Shown here: positions 10,401 through 20,024 of the stretch, piece after piece | Position numbering within the stretch: position 1 is the stretch's first letter | Layout: every line of letters starts with the position of its first letter | Origin: Polaribacter septentrionalilitoris | GTDB lineage: Bacteria; Bacteroidota; Bacteroidia; Flavobacteriales; Flavobacteriaceae | Length of the DNA stretch: 64,000 nt | Reading direction: 5' to 3' | NCBI RefSeq assembly: GCF_009832745.1 | Contig: NZ_VRMJ01000033.1 | Span: 124,001 to 188,000, forward strand | Program-made: the position numbers and the translations under genes | Notes under the pieces: model-generated | Database searches by the model: none | What the model saw: only the letters and a program-made list of their open reading frames with translations | What the model was told of the DNA's origin: nothing

Positions 10401-12974
10401 AAAAGAACCATATTTATTTCCTTTAGGCGATTTTAGCCCCATAAAAACATCATAAGGAGCGTATTTTTTTGAAAATGCATCTATAGAAAAGTCGCCACCG
10501 TTTTCAAAAGCTCTAACCAAAAACTGCACATTTAACATTCCTGGTGCATTTTTTTGAGTTTTTAATTTACGATTAATGTTTGCAATTCCATTGGCATTTA
10601 ATCTGCCTTCAAACACATTAATTTCTTGTGATTTGAATTTTCTTGAAGGGTCAGAAAATACATATTCGTTATAATTTTTAAAGCTGTAATTTGTTGCAGA
10701 AACTTTTGCTTTTATCTCTGCTTTTAAATTTTTAGCAGGCGTTCCATGTAGCCATTTTACATCTAACTTTCCTTTGATTGGTTTTTTGCTTGTTAAAATT
10801 TCATCATCAAAATCAACCTTAATTTTTAAACGATTGGGTTTTACTGTTTCTACTTTTAAGTTCTTGTAAAATTTTGCACCACCAACTGATACTTTTGCTG
10901 AATAATTACCTGTTTTGGCTTCATGTCTAGTTTTTAAGTTGAATGTGTAAAAATTATTCAGGTTTTTTGAAGTTACTTTTTTATAAACCAATTTTCCACT
11001 TGGGTCTGTAACTTCTAATTTTATAGGATGATTTTTAGGTAGTTTATTATCTGCATCATTTAAGACAAAAGTTAGGTAAATATCATCTCCAGGTCTCCAA
11101 ACTCCACGTTCTCCATAGATGTACCCTTTTAGTCCTTCTTGAGTCTTACTACCAGAGACATTGAATTTACTAAGCGATAAAGAATTTCCATCAAACAGTC
11201 TTACATATGCCTTATTTTTACCCTTAGAAACTACTGCAAAAGCTGCATTTTTCTTAGAATGGATACTTACAATTCCTTCTGAGTTTGTAATTCCATGAGC
11301 AATTTCTTGTTGCTGAAAATTGAACAATTGTATCTTTGCATTGTGTTCTGGATTCGTATTTAAAATATTAGTAACCGCAAAGAAATACACATTGTCTTCT
11401 CCTTTTTTTGCAATTACTCCCAAATTAGAAGCTAACAAATTTTGAGAAATCATTCTGTTTGCAGAATAGTATGCGTCATGACAAGGGTTGTCTCTTTGCC
11501 TCCAATTGTATCTATAATTTTTATAGCGATACAATTTATTATCCCAATAGAGTTCTTCTTTAGTTTCTTCGTTTAAATTACTGACTTCATAATCATAGTC
11601 ATCACTTTTAGCAATAGAACTTGTATTTTCTGAACAATTATAAAACGTTTGATGCTTATTAAAACTCAATTCTACTCTATAAATTGCTCCAGGTTCTGTA
11701 GCAATCATTTTAGAAATATCAATGCTATATGCTTTCCATTTTTGCGTGTTTTTTTCCTTGTTATGAATTAGAGTAATGGTTTGTTTTGCCACTCTTCTTC
11801 CTACTCTTTTTATGGCATATTCGCTATTACTATTGATGTTGTTCTCTTGCAAGAATTGCAATACGTTATCTTCAAATATTTTAATGATTCTCACATCAAC
11901 TTCACGAATATTAATCGCTTCGAAATTGTATTTTAAGTCTGATGAATTTGGCAAAATGGTTCCACTAGAAATGGATCTAATTTGTGGTTTTTTCTGTTCG
12001 AAAGTGATGTTTTCTTTGAACATCTTTTTTAGTTTGTAGTTGGTTGTATTTTGAATTCCGGGGAATACAGAAACAGAAAGATTACCTTCAAATTTTGAGT
12101 TGGAAAAGACCTTAAGTTCATTTCCATTGATAATAAATCGTGGTTGTTTTACCTTCTGAACTACAACCAAACCATTTAAGTTTTGTTGCTTTTTTAACGC
12201 ATCAGAAAAGTTGATAGAAATGTATTGTTCTGCTTCATTTTTTAAGGCAATATGAATGACTTTAAAGTTGTTTTTTCCGGGAATTACAATTTGATTTTCA
12301 CCTTTTGAATCTGCCTGAATTGGTTTTCCATCCCAACTTATGTTTAGCTTAGAATCATCATCAAAACGTTGAATACTATCAATTTTAAACTCAAATATTT
12401 TAGAGTTTTTATACGATTCATTCCAAACAATATTTTTAGAAGTTTCTTTTTGTGAAGCACTGATTAATTGTTTTGCTTCCTCTAAATTAATAACATCTGC
12501 TGATTTTAGAACTCCTTCTAAATATTGGTACGTTTTAGAGTAAGATTGTAGTGCATCAGTTTGAATACTGAAATTAGGTGTTATGGTTTTGAATTGGAAC
12601 GTATAATTTTCAAACTCTTTTGAGATGTTTTTATATATTTCATCTAGTTTTATGTCTACAGTATATTCTGTATTTGCATCTAAATTTTCATCAGGAATAA
12701 AAACAAAAGCATGTTTGTTAATGGTTTTTATGGTTCCATTTACAAAAGGTTTTATCGATAAAACATTTGAAGAAATTTCTTGATTTGCCTCCCAACCTTC
12801 AACTTCTTTGGCAAGATTTATCCTAACATTTTCTGTAGTCGAAACCACACCAGATGTTGTATAACTAATGTATTCTTTGAATTTGTAAATATTGTCAGGT
12901 TTGATTTTCTCCTTTTTACAAGAAAAAATCAACAAAAAAGTAACGAATACGAGTAGTAATTGCCTTGTTTTCAT
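7443..12974 (-). CDS. Bacterial alpha-2-macroglobulin, lipoprotein
   Basis: This is a very large (about 1,843-residue) envelope protein of the bacterial alpha-2-macroglobulin family, which traps proteases by covalent linkage through a buried thioester. The thioester motif is intact: CVEQ in YPHGCVEQTTS, with the Cys at about residue 1398 from the chosen start. Macroglobulin beta-sandwich domains occupy the first two thirds, including the Gly-rich YIYGERGVWRPGD element. The alpha-alpha toroid follows the thioester. The ATG at 12974 is preferred over 13001 because it directly precedes a lipoprotein signal ending LLIFSCKKEK. Linkage to pbpC matches the common genomic pairing. The gap upstream holds a bidirectional hairpin, so this gene begins the alpha-2-macroglobulin-pbpC unit. 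Confidence 0.94.
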   Translation of the reverse strand: MKTRQLLLVFVTFLLIFSCKKEKIKPDNIYKFKEYISYTTSGVVSTTENVRINLAKEVEGWEANQEISSNVLSIKPFVNGTIKTINKHAFVFIPDENLDANTEYTVDIKLDEIYKNISKEFENYTFQFKTITPNFSIQTDALQSYSKTYQYLEGVLKSADVINLEEAKQLISASQKETSKNIVWNESYKNSKIFEFKIDSIQRFDDDSKLNISWDGKPIQADSKGENQIVIPGKNNFKVIHIALKNEAEQYISINFSDALKKQQNLNGLVVVQKVKQPRFIINGNELKVFSNSKFEGNLSVSVFPGIQNTTNYKLKKMFKENITFEQKKPQIRSISSGTILPNSSDLKYNFEAINIREVDVRIIKIFEDNVLQFLQENNINSNSEYAIKRVGRRVAKQTITLIHNKEKNTQKWKAYSIDISKMIATEPGAIYRVELSFNKHQTFYNCSENTSSIAKSDDYDYEVSNLNEETKEELYWDNKLYRYKNYRYNWRQRDNPCHDAYYSANRMISQNLLASNLGVIAKKGEDNVYFFAVTNILNTNPEHNAKIQLFNFQQQEIAHGITNSEGIVSIHSKKNAAFAVVSKGKNKAYVRLFDGNSLSLSKFNVSGSKTQEGLKGYIYGERGVWRPGDDIYLTFVLNDADNKLPKNHPIKLEVTDPSGKLVYKKVTSKNLNNFYTFNLKTRHEAKTGNYSAKVSVGGAKFYKNLKVETVKPNRLKIKVDFDDEILTSKKPIKGKLDVKWLHGTPAKNLKAEIKAKVSATNYSFKNYNEYVFSDPSRKFKSQEINVFEGRLNANGIANINRKLKTQKNAPGMLNVQFLVRAFENGGDFSIDAFSKKYAPYDVFMGLKSPKGNKYGSFYTDEDQQFSIVSVDEKGNPIQRDEIEVQIYQIQWRWWWSSSQDNLSRYTSSSYHRPYKTLKIKTDSKGKASFNLNIPDEDRGRFLIRVIDQKSGHATGRVAYFYKNWWQNSNSGDKEAAKMLVFSADKENYNVGEIAKITFPSGSKGRALISIENGTKVIETKWVETQKGTTTVEIPITKIMTPNVFVNISLLQPHQVSENDLPIRLYGVIPILVEDATTKLSPQISMPTELQPEKEFTVKVSEQNDKAMTYTLAIVEEGLLDLTRFKTPNAYDKFYAKEALGVKTWDIFDDVIGAYSGSVDQVFAIGGDGSLAKGRKQKANRFKPVVKFLGPFHLASGSTKSHQIKLPNYIGAVRTMVVAGDIKNEAFGNAEKATPVKKPLMVLATLPRKLSLKEKVTLPISVFAMDKKVKNVTVQVKTSDGIQVLGAKNQKINFAKPDEKMVYFELDVRKANGINTVEVIATGGGEKSTYKVELDVVNPNPITSKIIDVTIQGNQTKKINFNTFGVDGTNNAVLEISTIPAINFSGRLAYLIQYPHGCVEQTTSSVFPQLFLTDLFDLSSQKKAQIQRNIEQGIARLGNFQKANGGLSYWMGENEISDWGTSYAGHFLLEAERKGFVLPLTFKSNFITYQKQVSRNWRPRYNSYSRDVSQAYRLYTLALAGSPDLSAMNRLREFKLISNEAKWRLAATYALVGQKEAADEILQKADLNFAGYNYYNYGSSTRNKAMALETMIITNHKEVKNVAKSIAKDLSSKRWMSTQTTAFSLLAIGKMVVKNGGKSVNVEYTSNAKREQITTSSSLVQRRISVQKGTNKIVIKNNENNVVFVRIVNSGKLPLGEEISERRGLSVSVNYIDLKGKTINILNLKQGQDFIAKIKVSNPKNETVKDIALTQIFPSGWEIVNTRFTDFGSTAKSEARYTDIRDDRVNFYFDLDESKKKSETKTFTVLLNAAYLGKYYLPGVQVEAMYDNDYLVRTKGNWVEVVK

Positions 12975-13277
12975 AGTTGTGATTTTATCAATACAACTCA
13001 AAAATAAACAATTAAGTATGGAGATTTAGAGTCAATTAGAATTCGTAACAATTTCTTTAGAATTTGAAAATAAACAATCTTAATCAAAGTTAAGATTGTT
13101 TATTTTACTTATCAACCCTATAAAAGTGATGAAAAAACTTAGAATCTAGTTCAAAAATAACCTCGGATGTTTTATGAATAGACAAGTTTTAAAGCCATTA
13201 AATGGATGGCAACATTTGAAAAAAGAGCATAAAAACAGGAATCCTTTGTCATTATTAATATGCAGGTTTTTATAAAT
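12975..13277. other. Intergenic region between alpha-2-macroglobulin and galM
   Basis: The gap is about 300 bp. It holds one strong hairpin (listed separately) and AT-rich sequence that must carry the promoter of the alpha-2-macroglobulin gene. A 33-codon plus-strand reading frame exists at 13174-13275, but nothing supports its expression. Confidence 0.5.
13067..13106. terminator. Bidirectional hairpin terminator after galM
   Basis: A perfect 17-bp inverted repeat pairs 13067-13083 (AAAATAAACAATCTTAA) with 13090-13106 across a 6-nt loop. The A/T-rich outer ends give U-tracts in either direction. It lies about 170 bp past the galM stop on the minus strand and upstream of the alpha-2-macroglobulin gene, so it probably separates these units. 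Confidence 0.75.
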
Positions 13278-14360
13278 TTATTTAATCGAAAATTTAAATG
13301 AAGTCTTACTTGAGTAGACTTCTCCTGGTTTTAAAATTGTTGATGGAAACTCTTTTTGATTAGGAGAATCTGGATAATGTTGTGTTTCTAAACAAAAACC
13401 TGTTCTATATGCATAAGTGCCTCCTTGTTTATTTGGTAACGTTCCGTCTAAAAAATTACCTGTATACAATTGTATTCCTGGTTCGCTAGAAAACACCTCT
13501 AACAATCTACCGCTATTTGGTTCATGAGCAGAAGCTGTAAAACGCATTGCTTGATTTTGATCATTTAAAACCCAACAATGGTCATATCCTAAGCCTCTTT
13601 TTAATTGCTCATGCTCAATATTAATTTCTTGCCCAATTTTTTTTGGTTCTCTAAAGTCAAAGGGAGTATTTGCAACATCTTTTAGTTTGCCTGTTGGAAT
13701 TAAATTTGCATCTACAGGTATAAATTTATTTGCATTAATACTAACAATATGATCTAAAATAGGCTTAGAGAAATCTCCAGATAAATTAAAATAAGAATGT
13801 TGCGTTAAATTTACAATTGTTTTTTTATCAGTTGTAGCTTGATAAAAAACTTCTAAAACATTATCATTAGTTAGCGTATAAATAACTTCTGTGTGTAAAT
13901 TTCCTGGATAGCCTTCTTCCATGTCTTTGCTTAAATATGATAATTTTAGAGCCCCTACATCATTTAAAACTTCAGCAGACCAAACCACCTTATCAAATCC
14001 CTTTACACCACCATGCAAATGGTTAGGGCCATCATTGGCTTGTAAAGTATATTCTTTACCATCTATTGAGAAGTTACCTTTTGCAATTCTATTACCATAT
14101 CTACCAATTAATGCACCAAAATAGGGTGTTGATTTTTCATAATCTGATAATAAATCATATCCTAGAACAACATCTTCTGATACATTATTTTTATTTGGCA
14201 CTTTTAATGAAGTGATAATACCTCCATAAGTAATAATACTTACTTCCATACCGTTTTCATTATTCATTTTAAAACGTTTTACAGTTACACCGTCTTTAGT
14301 AGTGCCAAAAACATCTTCTAAAATAGTAATAGGAGTATTTTTTGTTTGTTTTGAGTTCAT
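13278..14360 (-). CDS. galM: Aldose 1-epimerase (mutarotase)
   Basis: This 360-residue protein interconverts the alpha and beta anomers of aldoses such as glucose, galactose and xylose. The family signatures are present: GRYGNRIAKG and NDGPNHLHGG in the N-terminal third, LTQHSYFNLSG carrying the catalytic His, GYDHCWVLN, and the Glu-bearing CLETQHYPDSPNQ near the C-terminus. The N-terminus lacks a signal peptide, so it acts in the cytoplasm. It lies on the same strand after the xylose operon but beyond a terminator hairpin, so it may have its own promoter or depend on read-through. Supplying the correct xylose or glucose anomer to the neighbouring isomerase is a sensible role (inference). Confidence 0.95.
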   Translation of the reverse strand: MNSKQTKNTPITILEDVFGTTKDGVTVKRFKMNNENGMEVSIITYGGIITSLKVPNKNNVSEDVVLGYDLLSDYEKSTPYFGALIGRYGNRIAKGNFSIDGKEYTLQANDGPNHLHGGVKGFDKVVWSAEVLNDVGALKLSYLSKDMEEGYPGNLHTEVIYTLTNDNVLEVFYQATTDKKTIVNLTQHSYFNLSGDFSKPILDHIVSINANKFIPVDANLIPTGKLKDVANTPFDFREPKKIGQEINIEHEQLKRGLGYDHCWVLNDQNQAMRFTASAHEPNSGRLLEVFSSEPGIQLYTGNFLDGTLPNKQGGTYAYRTGFCLETQHYPDSPNQKEFPSTILKPGEVYSSKTSFKFSIK

Positions 14361-14408
14361 AGTATTCTATGTTACATTTAAAACTGAGAAAGTAATTAAG
14401 ACAAAATA

Positions 14409-14447
14409 AAAAGATATACCTCTTAGCTAAAAAAAGGTATATCTTTT
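14409..14447 (-). terminator. Terminator of the xyl operon
   Basis: AAAAGATATACCT (14409-14421) pairs with AGGTATATCTTTT (14435-14447) around a 13-nt loop. Read on the minus strand, the hairpin is followed by TTTTTATTTTG, a proper U-tract. It lies about 30 bp past the transaldolase stop and before galM. Confidence 0.8.
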
Positions 14448-14478
14448 ATTTAAAGTCATAAAAATTTCTTTCTAAAAC

Positions 14479-15132
14479 TTAGTTTCCTTTTTTATAATCT
14501 TCTAAAAATTTTGCCAATCCACTATCTGTTAATGGGTGTTTTAACAATCCTGTTATAGATGATAAAGGTCCTGTCATTACATCACTACCTATTTTAGCAC
14601 AGTTAATTACGTGCATAGTATGACGTACAGATGCTGATAAAATTTGTGTTTCAAAACCATAATTATCATACACTTGTCTTATTTCTGAAATCAAATGTAA
14701 ACCATCTGTTGAAATATCATCTAATCTTCCTAAAAAAGGAGACACATAAGTTGCCCCAGCTTTTGCAGCTAACAAGGCTTGTCCTACTGAAAAAACTAAA
14801 GTTACATTGGTTTTTATACCTTTATCAGAAAAGTATTTGCATGCTTTTACACCATCTGCAATCATAGGTAATTTTACAACAATTTGTGGGTTTAAAGCTG
14901 CTAACTCTTCTCCTTGTTTTACCATTCCTTCAAAATCTGTTGCAATTACTTCTGCAGAAACATCGCCTTCTACAATATCACAGATTTTTTTGTAATGGTT
15001 TAAAATATTATCTGCACCTGTAATGCCTTCTTTTGCCATTAAAGACGGGTTTGTGGTTACACCATCTAAAACTCCTAAAGCTTGCGCTTCTGCAATTTCT
15101 TCTAGGTTTGCTGTATCAATAAAAAATTTCAT
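14479..15132 (-). CDS. tal: Transaldolase (short, FSA/TalC-like type)
   Basis: This 217-residue enzyme transfers dihydroxyacetone units in the non-oxidative pentose phosphate pathway. It opens with [13 protein letters not shown] and has the [13 protein letters not shown] motif. The Schiff-base Lys lies in IVVKLPM, and the [11 protein letters not shown] strand follows. The length matches the short transaldolase/fructose-6-phosphate aldolase subfamily rather than the ~316-residue classical form. It is 9 bp downstream of the transketolase gene and is the last gene of the xyl operon. With transketolase it converts xylulose 5-phosphate derived from xylose into glycolytic intermediates. Confidence 0.94.
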   Translation of the reverse strand: MKFFIDTANLEEIAEAQALGVLDGVTTNPSLMAKEGITGADNILNHYKKICDIVEGDVSAEVIATDFEGMVKQGEELAALNPQIVVKLPMIADGVKACKYFSDKGIKTNVTLVFSVGQALLAAKAGATYVSPFLGRLDDISTDGLHLISEIRQVYDNYGFETQILSASVRHTMHVINCAKIGSDVMTGPLSSITGLLKHPLTDSGLAKFLEDYKKGN

Positions 15133-15141
15133 GTTTCTAGT

Positions 15142-17181
15142 TTATACTGTTTTTAAATATGCTAATACTTCTTTACTTACTTTTTCGCCTGTAAAACCAA
15201 ACTTTTCATCTAGTACAGATGCTGGTGCAGAATAGCCAAAGTGATCTAAACCAAATACTTTTCCATTCTCGCCAACCAAACCTTCTAAATTTACTGGCAA
15301 TCCTGCTGTTAAACCAAATAATGGTTTGTTTTTAGGAATTACAGCATTTTGATAATCTTTAGATTGTAATCTAAAAACACCTTCTGAAATTATAGAAGCA
15401 ATATTTACTTTCAATCCGTTTTCTGATTCTAAAATTTCTGCAGCATCTACTAAGGTTGATACCTCAGAGCCATTTGCAATTAATACTACATCTGGATTTT
15501 CTACTTCTTTTACTAAATAACCCCCTTTTTCTGCAGCTAAAGCTTCTTGGTATCTTGATCCATCTTTTGATGGTAATACATCTTTAATTCCTTGTCTTGA
15601 TAAAATTAAACCTGTTGGTGTGTTTTTATTTTCTAAAGCCATTTTCCAAGCAACACTTGTTTCTGCAGAATCTGCAGGACGTAATGCTAAGAAACTTGGT
15701 TTACCACTATGGTTTTTTAATTTTTCTAACAATCTTATTTGTGCTTCTTGTTCTACAGGTTGGTGTGTTGGCCCATCTTCTCCTACTCTAAAAGCATCAT
15801 GTGTCCAAACATATTTTACTCCTAGTTCTTGAATTCCACTTAAACGAATAGCTGGCTTCATATAATCTGAAAAAACGAAGAAAGTAGCTACTACTGGAAT
15901 TATACCACCATGAAGTGCAATACCATTAGCAATACATGCCATTGTTAATTCTGCAACACCTGCTTGTAAAAATGAACCTGAGAAATCTCCTTTTTTAAGT
16001 GCTTGTGTTTTCTTTAAAAAACCATCTGTTTTGTCTGAATTTGATAAATCTGCAGAAGAAACAATCATGTTTTCTACCTTATCAGCTAAATAGGCTAAAA
16101 TACCAGATGAAGCAGCTCTGGAAGCAATACCTGATTTATGCTGAATAGATTCAAAATCTAATTCTGGTAACTCTCCAGATAAAAAGAAATCTAATTTATC
16201 TGCAAGTGCTGCATTTGATTTTCTCCAAGCAGCAATTTCTTTTTTCTTTTCAGCAGCTTTTGTTGTTTTTTCTTTTAATAAATTTTGATAGAAATCACTT
16301 ACATCCTCATAAATATCAAAAGGACTTTCTGGATTTGCACCTAAATTTAGTAACGTTTTGGTATAATCTGCTCCAGAGGCACCTATAGGTTGCCCATGTA
16401 ATTCACATTCACCTTCAAAAATTTCTCCACTTTCAGTTACACAACCTTTCCCCATAATAGTTTTACCTATAATAAGCGTTGGTTTTTCTGTTTCGTTGTT
16501 TGCATCTGTTAATGCTTTTCTAATTTCATCGTGGTTATGACCATCAATCGTTACTACTTTCCAACCCCAAGATTCATATTTCATTGCAGTATCTTCAGTA
16601 GTCACTTCATCCGTAGAAGTAGACAGTTGAATATCGTTAGAATCGAAGAACATGATAAAATTACTCAATCCTAAATGACCTGCAATTCTACCTGCTCCTT
16701 GAGAAATTTCTTCTTGCACACCTCCATCAGAAATAAAACCATACACTTTATGATTCATCCAATCTCCAAAACGAGCTTGTAAAAATTTTGCTGCAATTGC
16801 TGCTCCAACACCCATTGTATGACCTTGTCCTAAAGGTCCAGACGTATTTTCTATACCTCTTTTAACGTCTACTTCTGGGTGACCTGGAGTTATAGAACCC
16901 CATTGTCTAAAATTGGCAACATCTTCTTTTTTATAGTTTCCTAACAGATAGTATTGTGCATACATTAAAGTTGATAAATGCCCTGCATCCATAAAAAATC
17001 GGTCTCTGAATGCCCAAGTCATATCTGAAGGATCAAAATTGAAAAATTCAGAATATAGTATGTGCATAAAATCTGCACCTCCCATTGGACCTCCTGGATG
17101 ACCAGATTTTGCTTTTTCTACCATAGCAACAGCTAAGGCTCTTATGTTATCTGCTGCTTTTTGATCAATTTGTTGGTTCAT
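15142..17181 (-). CDS. tkt: Transketolase
   Basis: This is a full-length single-chain transketolase of 679 residues, a thiamine-diphosphate enzyme that moves two-carbon units between sugar phosphates. Visible landmarks are KSGHPGGPMGGADF near the N-terminus and GPLGQGHTMGVGAA. The ThDP-binding run FISDGGVQEEISQGAGRIAGH is also present, as is VWTHDAFRVGEDGPTHQP in the pyrimidine domain. The C-terminal transketolase domain ends the protein. It is 2 bp from xylA upstream and 9 bp from tal downstream. Its placement in the xylose operon argues for a dedicated pentose-catabolic copy. Confidence 0.96.
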   Translation of the reverse strand: MNQQIDQKAADNIRALAVAMVEKAKSGHPGGPMGGADFMHILYSEFFNFDPSDMTWAFRDRFFMDAGHLSTLMYAQYYLLGNYKKEDVANFRQWGSITPGHPEVDVKRGIENTSGPLGQGHTMGVGAAIAAKFLQARFGDWMNHKVYGFISDGGVQEEISQGAGRIAGHLGLSNFIMFFDSNDIQLSTSTDEVTTEDTAMKYESWGWKVVTIDGHNHDEIRKALTDANNETEKPTLIIGKTIMGKGCVTESGEIFEGECELHGQPIGASGADYTKTLLNLGANPESPFDIYEDVSDFYQNLLKEKTTKAAEKKKEIAAWRKSNAALADKLDFFLSGELPELDFESIQHKSGIASRAASSGILAYLADKVENMIVSSADLSNSDKTDGFLKKTQALKKGDFSGSFLQAGVAELTMACIANGIALHGGIIPVVATFFVFSDYMKPAIRLSGIQELGVKYVWTHDAFRVGEDGPTHQPVEQEAQIRLLEKLKNHSGKPSFLALRPADSAETSVAWKMALENKNTPTGLILSRQGIKDVLPSKDGSRYQEALAAEKGGYLVKEVENPDVVLIANGSEVSTLVDAAEILESENGLKVNIASIISEGVFRLQSKDYQNAVIPKNKPLFGLTAGLPVNLEGLVGENGKVFGLDHFGYSAPASVLDEKFGFTGEKVSKEVLAYLKTV

Positions 17182-17183
17182 TT

Positions 17184-18509
17184 TTAGATATATTGATTTA
17201 TGATATTTTCAAAAAGCTCTTGTTTACCACTTTTTAGTGGTAACTCCCCATTTTCTTGAGCTATTTTATATAAATCTTGTAAATTTAAATTACCTGCTTC
17301 GAATGCTGCACCTTTACCAGAATCAAAAGAAGCATAACGCTCTGCTCTTAATTTTTCATAAGGAGAAGATGTGATAATTTTATCAGCAATTAATAAAGCT
17401 CTTGCAAATGTATCTGCACCACCAATGTGCGCATGAAAAACATCTTCTAAATCTGTGGAGTTTCTTCTGATTTTAGCATCAAAATTAACACCACCACCTT
17501 GCAAACCACCAGCTTTTAAGAAAACTAACATTGCTTCTGTGGTTTCTTGAATGTTGTTTGGAAATTGGTCTGTATCCCAACCATTTTGGTAATCTCCTCT
17601 GTTAGCGTCTAAACTACCTAACATACCTGCTTTTGCTGCAGTTTCAATTTCGTGTTGGAAAGTATGTTGTGCTAAAGTTGCATGGTTTACTTCGATATTA
17701 ATCTTGAAATCTTTATCTAAACCATATTCTTTCAAGAAACCGATAGCAGTTGCAGTATCAAAATCATATTGGTGTTTAGATGGCTCCATTGGTTTTGGCT
17801 CAATAAAGAAGTTCCCTTTAAAACCTTGAGCACGAGCATAATCTCTACACATTGTTAAAAACTGCCCCATATGATCTAACTCACGACCCATGTCTGTATT
17901 TAAAAGACTCATATATCCTTCACGACCACCCCAAAATACATAGTTTTCACCATCTAAAGCCATAGTAGCATCTAAAGCTAATTTTATTTGTCCACCAGCT
18001 CTTGCAACCACATTAAAATCTGGGTTGGTTGATGCACCATTCATGTAACGTGGGTTAGAAAAACAGTTTGCAGTACCCCAAAGTAATTTAACACCAGAAG
18101 CTGCTTGTTTTTCTTTTAAGTATTCTGTAATGGTAGCTAATCTAGATTCAGATTCAGCGAAAGTTGCCCCTTCTCTAATTAAATCGAAATCATGAAAACA
18201 GAAGTAATCAAAACCCATTTTAGTGATAAATTCAAAAGCTGCATCTGCTTTTTCTTTTGCAGCTACCATTGCATCTGCAGGTTTATCCCACTCAAAACTT
18301 TGCGTTCCAGGACCAAATGGGTCTGCTCCTTGCCCACAGAACGTGTGCCAGTACGCTACTGAAAACTTAAACCAATCTTTCATTTTTCTACCTGCAACCA
18401 CTTGTTCTGGGTTGTAGTATTTAAATGCTAAAGGATTGTCTGATTCTTTTCCTTCAAACTTAATTTCGCCAATACCTTTGTAGTATTCTTTGTTGCCTAT
18501 TAATGCCAT
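17184..18509 (-). CDS. xylA: Xylose isomerase
   Basis: This 441-residue enzyme isomerises D-xylose to D-xylulose, the usual length for the E. coli-type (group II) isomerase. The TIM barrel shows the catalytic His in the CFHDFD segment, the metal-site strand [31 protein letters not shown], and GSLDANRGD. The [14 protein letters not shown] stretch is diagnostic. No signal peptide is present. It follows xylB by 26 bp and precedes tkt by 2 bp, within one operon headed by a GntR-type regulator. The order regulator-xylB-xylA-tkt-tal makes a complete route from xylose to central metabolism. Confidence 0.97.
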   Translation of the reverse strand: MALIGNKEYYKGIGEIKFEGKESDNPLAFKYYNPEQVVAGRKMKDWFKFSVAYWHTFCGQGADPFGPGTQSFEWDKPADAMVAAKEKADAAFEFITKMGFDYFCFHDFDLIREGATFAESESRLATITEYLKEKQAASGVKLLWGTANCFSNPRYMNGASTNPDFNVVARAGGQIKLALDATMALDGENYVFWGGREGYMSLLNTDMGRELDHMGQFLTMCRDYARAQGFKGNFFIEPKPMEPSKHQYDFDTATAIGFLKEYGLDKDFKINIEVNHATLAQHTFQHEIETAAKAGMLGSLDANRGDYQNGWDTDQFPNNIQETTEAMLVFLKAGGLQGGGVNFDAKIRRNSTDLEDVFHAHIGGADTFARALLIADKIITSSPYEKLRAERYASFDSGKGAAFEAGNLNLQDLYKIAQENGELPLKSGKQELFENIINQYI

Positions 18510-18535
18510 TGTTTTGTGTTTTAAAATTTATATTT

Positions 18536-20020
18536 TTATTTGTTATTTAAAATAAGATTCAATTCTTTTTTCCAGTTTTCATATGCTTTTAAATAAGGTT
18601 CTTTATCATTAAAAGGCATAAAAGTCATGACATGATCGTTATCTTCAACCAATTTTCCATACGATTCAAAATCACCTTCGTGTAAACCAGCAGCTCTTGC
18701 AGCTCCAATAGCTCCTGTAGTGTTATAAATTTCAATTTCTTGATTTATTAGTGTAGCTACTGTGTTCGCAAATATCTCTGAACGGAATAAATTATCGTTT
18801 CCAGCTCTCATCACATTAATATCAATACCATCTGATTTTAAAATATCCATACCGTACACAAATGAGAATGCAATACCTTCTAAGGCTGCTCTACAAACAT
18901 GTCCTTTTTGATGGTTATTTAAATTCAAATTCACTAATCTAGTTCCAATTTCTCGGTTGTTTAGCATTCTTTCTGCACCATTTCCAAAAGGTAACATACA
19001 TACACCATCTGAACCCACAGGAACATTTAAAGCCAGTTGATTCATTTCGTCATAAGAATCTACAGACAGGTTATTTAACAACCATCTGTATTGAATTCCA
19101 GCTCCATTTATATTTAATAATTTACCAATTCTTGGAACTGATTTTTTATAGTTTACATGGGCAAAATTATTAACCCTTGTGCTTTCTTTTCCTGATAAAC
19201 TTTCGGTTACAGCATATACGACTCCCGATGTTCCTCCTGTTGCAGCAACATCTCCTGGGTTAAATACGTTTAAAGATAATGCATTGTTTGGTTGATCTCC
19301 TGCTCTATAAAATATAGGAGTTCCTGCAGCCAAAGTACTTTCTTCTTCTCCTTTTTCATCTACCACAGATTGTAAACCAAAGGTGCCTACAATATCTGGT
19401 ACTAAAGATTTATCAATACCATAATAATCTAAAAGGAAGTCTGCAACAGTATCATTTTTAAAATCCCAAAAGATACCTTCTGAAAGACCAGAAATTGTGG
19501 TATTCATTTTATTTGAAAAACGATAAGCAATATAATCACCAGGCAACATAAACTTATACGCTTTATTGTAAATATCTGGTTCATTTTCTTTTACCCATTT
19601 TAATTTTGAAGCCGTAAAGTTTGCTGGAGAATTTAACAAGTGGCTTGAACTTTTTTCGCTTCCAATATTTGCAAATGCTTCTTTACCAATTTCTACAGCT
19701 CTACTATCGCACCAAATGATACTTTTTCTTAAAGGTTTACCCTCTTTATCTACTAAAACCAAACCGTGCATCTGGTAAGAAATACCAATACCTTTAATTT
19801 GTGTTCTAGAAACGTTGTACGTTTTTTTTAGATTTTCTATGGCTTTACAAATATGTTTCCACCATTCTTCTGGTTTTTGTTCTGCCCAACCATTTTTTAG
19901 AGCAAGCATACTCATTTCGGTTTTTGGCTCTTGAACAACACCAATACTTTTTCCTGTTGAAATTTCTACTAAGGCAGCTTTAATTGACGAGCTCCCTAAA
20001 TCAAATCCTATATAATACAT
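18536..20020 (-). CDS. xylB: Xylulokinase (FGGY family)
   Basis: This 494-residue sugar kinase phosphorylates D-xylulose with ATP. The FGGY architecture is clear: the phosphate-1 loop IGFDLGSSSIKAALVE at the N-terminus, the GISYQMHGLVLVD substrate strand, catalytic Asp in GDQPNNALS, and the ATP-binding GGTSGVVYAV segment. Length fits the family. The gene lies 4 bp downstream of the regulator and 26 bp upstream of xylA, so it is co-transcribed. Specificity for xylulose rests on the xylA linkage as well as the sequence. Confidence 0.95.
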   Translation of the reverse strand: MYYIGFDLGSSSIKAALVEISTGKSIGVVQEPKTEMSMLALKNGWAEQKPEEWWKHICKAIENLKKTYNVSRTQIKGIGISYQMHGLVLVDKEGKPLRKSIIWCDSRAVEIGKEAFANIGSEKSSSHLLNSPANFTASKLKWVKENEPDIYNKAYKFMLPGDYIAYRFSNKMNTTISGLSEGIFWDFKNDTVADFLLDYYGIDKSLVPDIVGTFGLQSVVDEKGEEESTLAAGTPIFYRAGDQPNNALSLNVFNPGDVAATGGTSGVVYAVTESLSGKESTRVNNFAHVNYKKSVPRIGKLLNINGAGIQYRWLLNNLSVDSYDEMNQLALNVPVGSDGVCMLPFGNGAERMLNNREIGTRLVNLNLNNHQKGHVCRAALEGIAFSFVYGMDILKSDGIDINVMRAGNDNLFRSEIFANTVATLINQEIEIYNTTGAIGAARAAGLHEGDFESYGKLVEDNDHVMTFMPFNDKEPYLKAYENWKKELNLILNNK

Positions 20021-20024
20021 ATCT

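Noticed and set aside
13174..13275. 33-codon plus-strand ORF between galM and the alpha-2-macroglobulin gene
   Set aside because: No ribosome-binding or promoter signal, no recognisable protein features, and it lies in an AT-rich gap where short ORFs are expected.
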